Source: Pyrobaculum sp.
GTDB taxonomy: Archaea > Thermoproteota > Thermoprotei > Thermoproteales > Thermoproteaceae
Assembly: GCA_009903905.1 (NCBI GenBank)
Contig: WYEI01000263.1
Coordinates: forward strand, 1 to 9,456
Direction: 5' to 3'
Length of the DNA: 9,456 nt
Position 1 is the stretch's first letter. The number at the start of each line of letters is the position of its first letter. A program made the position numbers and the translations under genes. Under the pieces are notes generated by a model. It saw only the letters and a list, made by a program, of their open reading frames with translations, was not told where the DNA came from and did not search any database. Shown in pieces: positions 3,847 to 9,456 of the stretch.

Positions 3847-6584
3847 TCCCAAAACGCCTTGGTTGACGCGAACTGTTTTTCCGCGTCTAATATAGCGGCC
3901 CAGAGGTCATCGCCCTCAAATACCTTGTTGAGGATCTTCACGGCGGTTTTTGGGCCCACGCCGTGTGCCAACTGGACCACGACGCCGACCTTACCGTGCT
4001 CAAGCACAAGAGAGGCGCTTTGTTGCAACTTCTCTAAGATCTTCCGCTCCTCCGCACTCATCCTCTGTCTAAGTCTGTATTTGCTCAAAACCTGCCTCGC
4101 CTTTTCCACGTCGATTCCTTTTAAAACCGCCAACGTCCTCACGCCGCACCTCTGGCAGTAAACATCGTCAGGGATCACAGAGACCTTCGCCGCATATGAC
4201 CAGCCGCAGTTGAGACAAAGCAATGTCACGTTTCTGTTCATGATCCTCTTGCGGGCGAGGTCTGCAAGAGCCTCCTTGGAGAGGCCCTTAAACGAGAAAT
4301 CCACCCGCAGAGCCTCCTCTAGAATTGGCTTCTCGAGCGCAGTAGGTTTCGCAAGCCTCTTTACTGTCACGTCCCCCTTGACCAGAGCCTCCAGCAGGTA
4401 AAACAGCGCCTTCACGTCCAGCTTCTCCACAAACACCTCATTAAGCGCCTCCAAGCCCGGCAAGTCGTCTAGATACGCCTCGACAAGCCGGCTGGGGATC
4501 TCCTCGGCGTCTTTAGCCACAAGCCCCGTTCTCCTCGCCACTTGGAAAAACCGGTACCTAAACATCTTCGAGTTCTTCACAGCGTTCCTAAGCGTCGTGT
4601 AGACGTATGACTGAGGCCTCTTGAACACTTCATCTAAGGCTTGCAGAGGGACGTAGTCCCTAAATATCAGCAACACTCTGTACGCATCAGCCCTGTACCC
4701 CACAGGGCCTACGTAGCCAGAAAGCGCGTAGGAGAGGTAAAGACCCAGAGCCTCGTTCCCCTTAGACCCCAGGCAGCTATGAATCACCGCGTATCTGTTC
4801 CCCACTATATGTACGTGCAACCTCCCAGGCTCCGGTATAAGCCCCTCCTCGATGCCGTCTAGGTCAACCGGCAACTCCGCATCCCCCCTCAGCGCGGATC
4901 TAAGAAGCTCCGCGCGTTTACGACACGCCTCCTGTGCCACCTCATACGGCACAGGTATCTGCTCGCCGACCCACGCGGGCAACGCCCCAACGACGTCGTA
5001 GTCCGGGTAGAGATAAACCACGTCGTCTTCACGCCTCGTGAAAACCCAAACCCTGCCGGACAACACCATCTTCGTCCCGGGCTCTATGGAGAATACAAAT
5101 TCCCTATCTAACTCACCCACGGACCTGCCGGTGGACTCGTCAACCGCCCTGTATTTCTTCTCGTCGGGTATTGTGGACACATTTTCAAAGTAGTACCTGA
5201 GACTACCCCTCCTCGGCCTCAGCCCTTTAAGGAGACGGTGCCTCTCGGCGAAATCCAGCACAAGCCTTAGGTCGTCTTCCGTCAAGTACCTGTAGGGATG
5301 AGCCCGCCGCACCACCCGCAACACGTGCCCCACGTCCACCTCCCTGCCGTCGAGCCTAGCCTCCAGCGCGATCCCCACCACCTGGTGCAGAAGGACGTCA
5401 AGCGCGTTTTCATGGTACTCCACATCGCCCTCCAGCAACCCTTTAAGGGCCCTCTCGGCAATAACCTCAGACTCCAACAAATCCTCCAAATCCGAAGCCA
5501 CCACAACCCCCCGGGAGACCTGCCCCGGCCTGTGTCCGCTCCTCCCCACCCTTTGGAGAAGCTTGGAGGTCTGCCGCGGAGAGCCGTACTGCACAACCAG
5601 GTCGATCTCGCCTACGTCTATCCCCAGCTCCAGACTCGACGTGGCCACAGCAGCCTTAAGCTCGCCCCGCTTCAGCCTGTCCTCCACCGAAATCCTATGC
5701 TCGCGAGACAGCGAGGAGTGATGAACCTCCACCACGTCGCCGAGGAGGCGTTTAAGCCTAGAGGAAAGGAACTCAGCCCCATCTCTCGTGTTTGTGAAAA
5801 CCAACACCGCACCCCTGGAGCCCCTTATGTACTCAGCAACCTTCCTTATCCTCGCCACAGCCTCAGGCGTGGCGTCGAGCTCTTCAGCTTTTATATAATC
5901 CTCATCTGCCGGCGTCGGCAAAACCACGTCTATCTCATACGCCTTCTCCCCCGACACGTCAACCACCTCCACCGCCCTCCCCACGCCGCCCAAAAACCCA
6001 GCAACAAGCCCCCGGTTGCCCACGGTGGCGGAGAGACCAACCCGCTGAAACTCCCCGGCAAGCTCCACAAGCCTCTCAAGCCCGACGGCAAGCTGAACCC
6101 CCCTCTTGCTTCCAACTAGCTCATGAACCTCGTCGACGACGACATAACGCACGTTTCTCAAACTACCCCTAAGCCTCCGGTGCAGCAACAAAATCTGCAA
6201 CGACTCCGGCGTGGTGATGAGCAGGTCGGGAGGCCTAGACGCCAAAACCCTCCGCTCAGACTCCGCCGTGTCACTGTGTCTAACCGCCAACGTGAACCCC
6301 AGCCTCTCAGCCAGCCCATAAAGCCGCCTCAGCAGATCTCTGTTAAGGGACCTAAGAGGTGTGATGTAAAGCGCCCTTACCCCCATCCCAGACGCCTCCA
6401 GCATTTTTGAAAATACGGGAAACAACGCGGCCTCCGTCTTGCCAAACCCCGTAGGCGCTATGATCAAGGTGTGCATGCCAGAGAGCACTTTAGGTATGGC
6501 GGCCTCCTGCGCCGGCGTTGGGGAGGTGTAGCCAAGCTCCTCTATAGCCTCCCGGAGCTTTGGATGCAACAGTTCAAAAACCAC
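3843..6584 (-). CDS. lhr: Lhr-type superfamily 2 DNA/RNA helicase
   Basis: 913 residues, the usual size for archaeal Lhr core helicases. Seen in order: Q-motif-like PTPAQ (22-26); Walker A APTGFGKT (43-50); TPLRSL (75-80); TTPESL (124-129); DEVH box (151-154); SAT (185-187); VFTNTR (262-267); SSLELGIDVGEIDLVVQYGS (316-335); and motif VI QRVGRSGHRPG (344-354). The Lhr winged-helix and beta-barrel regions follow. Near the end is a four-cysteine knuckle, C790-x2-C793 and C810-x2-C813, and the protein finishes with a GVGPKTA and AEKQFASTKAFW motif shared by archaeal Lhr proteins. Lhr enzymes unwind DNA or RNA:DNA hybrids in repair and possibly RNA metabolism. The start is a GTG 28 nt after the fumarase beta stop, with its own TATA-like box. 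Which archaeal Lhr subgroup it belongs to I cannot settle. Confidence 0.95.
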   Translation of the reverse strand: MVFELLHPKLREAIEELGYTSPTPAQEAAIPKVLSGMHTLIIAPTGFGKTEAALFPVFSKMLEASGMGVRALYITPLRSLNRDLLRRLYGLAERLGFTLAVRHSDTAESERRVLASRPPDLLITTPESLQILLLHRRLRGSLRNVRYVVVDEVHELVGSKRGVQLAVGLERLVELAGEFQRVGLSATVGNRGLVAGFLGGVGRAVEVVDVSGEKAYEIDVVLPTPADEDYIKAEELDATPEAVARIRKVAEYIRGSRGAVLVFTNTRDGAEFLSSRLKRLLGDVVEVHHSSLSREHRISVEDRLKRGELKAAVATSSLELGIDVGEIDLVVQYGSPRQTSKLLQRVGRSGHRPGQVSRGVVVASDLEDLLESEVIAERALKGLLEGDVEYHENALDVLLHQVVGIALEARLDGREVDVGHVLRVVRRAHPYRYLTEDDLRLVLDFAERHRLLKGLRPRRGSLRYYFENVSTIPDEKKYRAVDESTGRSVGELDREFVFSIEPGTKMVLSGRVWVFTRREDDVVYLYPDYDVVGALPAWVGEQIPVPYEVAQEACRKRAELLRSALRGDAELPVDLDGIEEGLIPEPGRLHVHIVGNRYAVIHSCLGSKGNEALGLYLSYALSGYVGPVGYRADAYRVLLIFRDYVPLQALDEVFKRPQSYVYTTLRNAVKNSKMFRYRFFQVARRTGLVAKDAEEIPSRLVEAYLDDLPGLEALNEVFVEKLDVKALFYLLEALVKGDVTVKRLAKPTALEKPILEEALRVDFSFKGLSKEALADLARKRIMNRNVTLLCLNCGWSYAAKVSVIPDDVYCQRCGVRTLAVLKGIDVEKARQVLSKYRLRQRMSAEERKILEKLQQSASLVLEHGKVGVVVQLAHGVGPKTAVKILNKVFEGDDLWAAILDAEKQFASTKAFWD

Positions 6585-6603
6585 GACGACGAAACCCTAC
6601 GTC

Positions 6604-6610
6604 AATATAA
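6604..6610 (-). promoter_or_regulatory. TATA-like box of the Lhr gene
   Basis: TTATATT on the minus strand, about 23 nt before the GTG start at 6584 and inside the 28-bp gap after the fumarase beta gene. It suggests the helicase can be transcribed independently, with little or no leader, although read-through from the fumarase gene is also possible. Confidence 0.5.
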
Positions 6611-6612
6611 CC

Positions 6613-7221
6613 TTAGTGGCGCGGCCACTCGATGGAGTTCAAAATCTCGGGGATCCTCCGCCTGGCCTCCTCGCGTAGCTCGTCGTAGAAGTTGCGCCCA
6701 GTGGAATCAATCATAACAGTAAGCGGGCCGAAGTTCTCCACCTCGAAGACCCACATCGCCTCGGCCATGCCCAAGTCAAGCCAATACACGTCGACAACGC
6801 GTTTAATCGCCTTCGCGGCCAAGACGCCAGCGCCGCCGGTAAAGATGGCGTACGCCGCCACGTGTTTTTTCATCGCCTCGGCTGTTCTCCTCCCCATGCC
6901 GCCCTTCCCCACCACCAGCTTAACCCCCAACCTCTCGATCACCTCAGCCTCAAACGCCTCCATCCTAGCCGAAGTGGTCGGGCCGGCGCTTATGACCTCC
7001 CACCCCTTCTCGGTCTTCCGGGCGACGGGGCCCACGTGGTATATAACGCCGCCTCTTAGGTCAACCGGAAGCCTCTCGCCGCGCTCTATGTACTCCAGCA
7101 TCCTCTTATGCGCCGAGTCGCGCGCCGCCACCACGACGCCGCTTATGTAAAGCGTGTCCCCAACCCGGAGCCTCGCCACATCCTCCGCAGAAAGAGGAGT
7201 TTTCAAGTGGTATATGGGCAT
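6613..7221 (-). CDS. Class I fumarate hydratase, beta (C-terminal domain) subunit
   Basis: 202 residues matching the C-terminal swivel domain of class I [4Fe-4S] fumarases, which in archaea is often a separate subunit. Motifs seen are ARDSAHKR (33-40), SAGPTTSARM (78-87), VVGKGGMG (103-110) and the DSTG (172-175) near the end. Together with the alpha subunit it interconverts fumarate and malate in the cytoplasm. In Thermoproteales this serves the citric acid cycle and, in autotrophs, the dicarboxylate/4-hydroxybutyrate carbon-fixation cycle. The related L(+)-tartrate dehydratase is the main alternative for the pair. The ATG lies about 24 nt from a TATA box, so the mRNA should be leaderless. 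The alpha gene lies head to head 106 bp away. Confidence 0.93.
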   Translation of the reverse strand: MPIYHLKTPLSAEDVARLRVGDTLYISGVVVAARDSAHKRMLEYIERGERLPVDLRGGVIYHVGPVARKTEKGWEVISAGPTTSARMEAFEAEVIERLGVKLVVGKGGMGRRTAEAMKKHVAAYAIFTGGAGVLAAKAIKRVVDVYWLDLGMAEAMWVFEVENFGPLTVMIDSTGRNFYDELREEARRRIPEILNSIEWPRH

Positions 7222-7238
7222 GGTCTATTATGTATGTG

Positions 7239-7251
7239 TATTTTAAAATTT
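7239..7251 (-). promoter_or_regulatory. TATA box of fumarase beta
   Basis: AAATTTTAAAATA on the minus strand, centred about 24 nt before the ATG at 7221. It predicts a leaderless transcript and lies in the 106-bp region shared with the alpha promoter. Confidence 0.65.
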
Positions 7252-7292
7252 AGCACACGGCTAGATACGTAGCTCTTTTAGATCGATGAAGC

Positions 7293-7308
7293 AATAAATA
7301 TATTTTAA
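7293..7308 (+). promoter_or_regulatory. TATA box of fumarase alpha
   Basis: AATAAATATATTTTAA centred about 27 nt before the ATG at 7328, again predicting a leaderless transcript. The two fumarase TATA boxes lie about 55 bp apart in opposite directions, close enough for one regulator to affect both. Confidence 0.65.
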
Positions 7309-7327
7309 CACCCATCCACTAAGCCAC

Positions 7328-8194
7328 ATGCTTGAGCAGGTTATCCTCAAGGCCGCCAAGGAGGTTATCATCCGCGCGGCGGTAGGCCCCGCGTTTGACG
7401 TCACAACTTCTCTCAAAAAAGCACTTGAAACGGAAGAAAACGAGCCGGCCAAGGTCCAGCTGGGCGCCATATTGAAAAACATCGAGCTCTCCACCTCTGA
7501 AAAAGCCGCGGTGTGTCAAGACACGGGGTTCCCCAACTTCTACATAAAACTCGGCGACCGCTTCCCGCTGAGGAGCAAAATATACGACATACTGACCCAG
7601 GCGATCCGCGAAGTAACTAAGGAGCTACCCCTCAGGCCCAACACAGTCCATCCCTTCACCGAAAAGAATCTGGGCGACAACACCGGGGTGGGCGCGCCTT
7701 GGTTCGAGGTGGAGCTCTTCGACGGCGACTACTTGGAGTTCCACTACGTACCTAAGGGAGGCGGGACGGAGCTCCCCAGCAAAGCCTTCACCCTGCCGCC
7801 CGGCGTCGCCATGAAGGAGCTACCGCGCCTAGTTCTCGAGGCCGTGATAGAGGCGGGGCCCATGCCCTGCCCGCCGGTTATAGTAGGCGTAGGCATAGGC
7901 CCCTCGGTAGACATCGCCGCGAAGCTTGCAAAAAAGGCGGCGGCGCTCAGGCCCGTCGGGTCCAGACACCCAGAGCCGGAAATTGCAAAGATGGAGGAGG
8001 AGTTGCTGAAGGCCATCAACAAGCTCGGCGTGGGCGTGCATGGAATAGGGGGCAAGGTGACGGCGCTGGATGTACACATTGAATACGTCTACAGACACCC
8101 AGCCACGTTCTCCATAGGCATAGTCTTCTCGTGCTGGGCGACGCGCAGGTCGGGGGCCAGAGTCTACCCCGACGGGAGATACGAGATAATCTAG
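7328..8194 (+). CDS. Class I fumarate hydratase, alpha (Fe-S) subunit
   Basis: 288 residues matching the N-terminal catalytic domain of class I fumarases as a free subunit. The three cysteines expected to hold the [4Fe-4S] cluster are seen at C63 (CQDTG), C181 (MPCPP) and C269 (FSCWA). Other family motifs are RPNTVHPF (103-110), NTGVGAPWFEVE (118-129), PKGGGTE (142-148) and HGIGGKVTALDVHIE (238-252). The cluster binds substrate directly, so the enzyme is expected to be oxygen sensitive. The start ATG is fixed by the TATA box. Its TAG stop shares a CTAG with the stop of the convergent ribbon-helix-helix gene. With the beta subunit it should form a heteromeric fumarase; tartrate dehydratase is the alternative. 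Confidence 0.94.
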   Translation: MLEQVILKAAKEVIIRAAVGPAFDVTTSLKKALETEENEPAKVQLGAILKNIELSTSEKAAVCQDTGFPNFYIKLGDRFPLRSKIYDILTQAIREVTKELPLRPNTVHPFTEKNLGDNTGVGAPWFEVELFDGDYLEFHYVPKGGGTELPSKAFTLPPGVAMKELPRLVLEAVIEAGPMPCPPVIVGVGIGPSVDIAAKLAKKAAALRPVGSRHPEPEIAKMEEELLKAINKLGVGVHGIGGKVTALDVHIEYVYRHPATFSIGIVFSCWATRRSGARVYPDGRYEII

Positions 8195-8343
8195 CCTTCG
8201 TATCTCTTCAACAGCCTCTCTACCGCGTATCTTACGGCGTCTGCGCGGGTTGGAAAAACCCCCTTCGTCACCAGCCTGTCTAGCTTCCTCACTAGGGATT
8301 TAGGCAACGTGACGGTGGTAATTACGGCCTTTTCGTACTCCAT
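8191..8343 (-). CDS. Small ribbon-helix-helix (CopG/Arc-type) DNA-binding protein
   Basis: A 50-residue protein in a gap that would otherwise look empty. The sequence begins MEYEKAVITTVTLPKSLVRK and ends AVRYAVERLLKRYEG. A beta strand (VITTVTLP, 7-14) is followed by helix 1 (KSLVRKLDRLVTKG, 15-28) and a helix 2 starting at PTRADAVRYAVERLL (31-45). This is the ribbon-helix-helix pattern, with the strand pairing in the dimer to contact the DNA major groove. Such proteins are usually autoregulators or local repressors. The ATG has a TATA-like box about 21 nt upstream that overlaps the opposite promoter of the flavin-reductase-like gene, so that gene and its own are the likeliest targets (inference). 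Its stop overlaps the fumarase alpha stop in a CTAG. No toxin partner is seen beside it. Confidence 0.88.
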   Translation of the reverse strand: MEYEKAVITTVTLPKSLVRKLDRLVTKGVFPTRADAVRYAVERLLKRYEG

Positions 8344-8344
8344 G

Positions 8345-8356
8345 TTTTAAAATTAA
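8345..8356 (+). promoter_or_regulatory. TATA box of the flavin-reductase-like gene
   Basis: TTTTAAAATTAA centred about 23 nt before the GTG at 8373, consistent with a leaderless transcript. It begins 2 bp from the start codon of the divergent ribbon-helix-helix gene, so a protein bound here would interfere with both genes. Confidence 0.55.
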
Positions 8357-8360
8357 CCCG

Positions 8361-8368
8361 TTATTTAA
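8361..8368 (-). promoter_or_regulatory. TATA-like box of the ribbon-helix-helix gene
   Basis: TTAAATAA on the minus strand, about 21 nt before the ATG at 8343. It lies between the TATA box and start codon of the opposite gene, so the two promoters are interleaved in a 29-bp gap. Confidence 0.45.
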
Positions 8369-8372
8369 CTCT

Positions 8373-8816
8373 GTGTGTGAAAAGTCGCCGCTACCCACGC
8401 CCGTATTGGTAGTCGTCGTGGGGGGCCACGGCGCCGTGGTGGGGTGGCCGCTGGTCATCCCCGGCGACCCTCCTCTCGTGGGGGTACCGCTCCACAGAAG
8501 CAGGAGGACCCTGGAGCTCATCAGGCAGGAACGGGCCTTTTCCATAAACCTGGTGAAAAACGCCGAGAGGGCCTACGAAATCTTCGGCAAACCCGGCGAG
8601 CGGAAGCTGGAGAGGTGGGGACATGTGTCTAGGTGCAGATTGGCGCCGTGTCTGGCGCTGGGGGACGCCGCACGGGTCGTCGAATGTGTATACAAGGGGG
8701 AGGTGGAGGTGGGGGATCACGTGGTGGTTCTATGTCACGCGGTGGCCGGCTACGGTTGCGGCGAATACTCGGTGTGGGACCCCTGCAATGCTAGCCGCCG
8801 GCGGCAGGCGGAATGA
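8373..8816 (+). CDS. Flavin reductase-like (FMN-binding split-barrel) protein
   Basis: 147 residues, somewhat shorter than typical members (about 160-200). The run IPGDPPLVGVPL, then RSRRTLELIRQERAFSINLV, matches the family pattern of a substrate-pocket strand, an LI-x-F helix and a NLV strand. WGHVSRCR, LGDAARVVECVYKGEVEVGD and HVVVLCHAVAGYG match the barrel strands that follow. Related proteins bind FMN and use NAD(P)H or act as flavoredoxins. The substrate is unknown. The start is taken as GTG because a TATA box lies about 23 nt upstream; the first residues are MCEKSPLPTP. The last ten residues (CNASRRRQAE) overlap the 3' end of the convergent MoaD gene by 26 nt and look like an unconserved extension. 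It is likely regulated by the divergent ribbon-helix-helix protein (inference). Confidence 0.72.
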   Translation: MCEKSPLPTPVLVVVVGGHGAVVGWPLVIPGDPPLVGVPLHRSRRTLELIRQERAFSINLVKNAERAYEIFGKPGERKLERWGHVSRCRLAPCLALGDAARVVECVYKGEVEVGDHVVVLCHAVAGYGCGEYSVWDPCNASRRRQAE

Positions 8817-9072
8817 AGACCACCTCGTCGCCGTCTTTCAGCCGCGTATCTAAGCCGTTAAGCCACTCGACAGCTCTCCCGTTTACCAGTATGTTGTACA
8901 TGGGTTTCAAGTTGCCCCCCTCGTCCAGTAGCTCCTCCCTAAGCTTCGCGTACTTCCTAGCCAACGCGTCTATCAGCCCCCGTATAGTTAGGCCGTCCGG
9001 CACCTCGACCTCCGTCTTCAACACGCCTGTTAGCTCATAAAGCGTCGCCAGGAACTTAACCCTGAGCTTCAC
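8791..9072 (-). CDS. moaD: MoaD/ThiS-family sulfur-carrier protein
   Basis: 93 residues with the ubiquitin-like beta-grasp pattern: MKLRVKFLATLYELTG, then EVEVPDGLTIRGLIDALARK, ILVNGRAVEWLNGLDTRLKDGDEVVFIPPAAGG. The C-terminal Gly-Gly is the site that is adenylated and thiocarboxylated by a MoaB/ThiF-type E1-like enzyme. MoaD supplies sulfur for the dithiolene of molybdopterin, here probably feeding tungsten or molybdenum enzymes. Archaeal proteins of this class can also act as ubiquitin-like modifiers (SAMPs), so that alternative stays open. The start is GTG with a TATA-like box about 24 nt upstream, inside the end of the preceding gene. No other molybdopterin gene is visible, although a pterin-synthase relative lies directly upstream. 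Confidence 0.88.
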   Translation of the reverse strand: MKLRVKFLATLYELTGVLKTEVEVPDGLTIRGLIDALARKYAKLREELLDEGGNLKPMYNILVNGRAVEWLNGLDTRLKDGDEVVFIPPAAGG

Positions 9073-9091
9073 GAGAGGTGCCGCGTCTCTG

Positions 9092-9101
9092 TTTTAAGTA
9101 T
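9092..9101 (-). promoter_or_regulatory. TATA-like box of the MoaD-type gene
   Basis: ATACTTAAAA on the minus strand, centred about 24 nt before the GTG at 9072. It overlaps the stop codon of the upstream pterin-synthase-like gene and predicts a leaderless transcript, separate from any read-through. Confidence 0.5.
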
Positions 9102-9456
9102 TTTTCTTGGCGAAGTAGAAACAAGGCGCGCCGAGCCCGCTTTCGCAGACGCGTACCCATGTGGCGTCGAGGAGATCAGCTATGTGCCTAGCGAGGCACT
9201 CCCCGCTGACGCCCGGCATGCCGCAGGGGACCACGTAGACGTCGGAGGGTTGCACAGGCGGCTTCTCCAGGGGGGAGGCCAGGTATTTGCCGTCCATCTC
9301 AGCCAACACGCCCCTCAGCCTCTCGGAGGCCTGGTCGGCGTCTACCACCACGTCGGCGTAGCCGTCTCTGCATATAGCCACGGTGATCACGTAGTCGTGG
9401 CCGTGTACGCGGGCCCACCCAGGCGAGAAGGAGGGGTTATGCGCAACCGAGATGCT
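9094..9456 (-). CDS. 6-pyruvoyl-tetrahydropterin synthase/QueD-family protein, partial
   Basis: The 5' end lies outside the window. The frame stays open from the stop at 9094 to the window edge, giving about 120 visible residues. The GTG at 9390 is internal, because the residues before it continue the family pattern. VAHN (visible residues 4-7) and VHGHDY (17-22) supply the three zinc-binding histidines of the T-fold (H6, H18, H20). VRVCES (101-106) holds the glutamate that grips the pterin (E105), and GECLARHI (85-92) matches the helix before it. The family makes 6-pyruvoyl-tetrahydropterin, or 6-carboxy-tetrahydropterin in 7-deazaguanine/archaeosine synthesis. Here the catalytic cysteine that precedes HGH is missing (Trp at the C-x3-H position), and the Asp-His dyad reads Asp-Gly (55-56). 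The reaction is therefore uncertain. Confidence 0.8.
   Translation of the reverse strand, partial: SISVAHNPSFSPGWARVHGHDYVITVAICRDGYADVVVDADQASERLRGVLAEMDGKYLASPLEKPPVQPSDVYVVPCGMPGVSGECLARHIADLLDATWVRVCESGLGAPCFYFAKKNT

Noticed and set aside
5298..6119. Open frame of 273 codons on the plus strand opposite the Lhr gene
   Set aside because: It lies entirely inside the well-supported helicase, is Pro/His/Gln-rich as expected from the antisense of a GC-rich gene, and shows no motif or promoter.
1..9456. CRISPR arrays, tRNA and rRNA genes
   Set aside because: No regularly spaced direct repeats, tRNA cloverleaf with CCA-end features, or rRNA-like conserved blocks were seen in the gaps between genes.

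Overview
The window looks like chromosomal DNA of a hyperthermophilic crenarchaeon of the Thermoproteales, most likely Pyrobaculum or a close relative. Supporting signs are a thermosome subunit, an archaeal Sm protein with the long C-terminal domain of the SmAP3 type, an Rpo8-like RNA polymerase subunit, a two-subunit class I fumarase, and A/T-rich TATA boxes about 20-27 nt before many start codons (leaderless transcription). The species call is inference. No database could be searched.

Layout. 1-647: 3' part of a thermosome gene. 652-2711 (minus): an overlapping three-gene operon of a truncated TFB-like factor (Zn ribbon plus a single cyclin fold), a VirB11/GspE-type secretion ATPase with an N-terminal four-cysteine cluster, and a small four-helix membrane protein. 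2803-3117 (plus): Rpo8-like subunit, divergent from that operon. 3112-3322: a GC-rich hairpin-bounded segment that looks like an IS200/IS605 (TnpB) 3'-end or guide-RNA remnant on the minus strand, abutting the rpo8 stop codon. 3415-3846 (plus): SmAP3-like protein, ending tail to tail with an Lhr-type helicase (3843-6584, minus).

6613-8194: the beta (minus) and alpha (plus) subunits of class I fumarate hydratase, head to head across a 106-bp two-way promoter. 8191-8343 (minus): a 50-residue ribbon-helix-helix regulator. It is divergent from a flavin-reductase-like protein (8373-8816, plus), which overlaps a MoaD/ThiS-type sulfur carrier (8791-9072, minus). 9094-9456 (minus): a partial 6-pyruvoyl-tetrahydropterin-synthase-family protein, whose reading frame continues past the window edge.

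How the genes fit together. Most are housekeeping: protein folding, transcription, RNA or DNA metabolism, central carbon flow, and cofactor or pterin chemistry. The most unusual unit is the TFB-like/ATPase/membrane operon. Its first product has the architecture of Sulfolobus Tfb3, which in that genus is tied to the DNA-damage response and to induction of pilus and DNA-import genes. A Tfb3-like factor co-encoded with a secretion-type motor may therefore be a self-contained regulated surface or DNA-transfer module. That link is inference.
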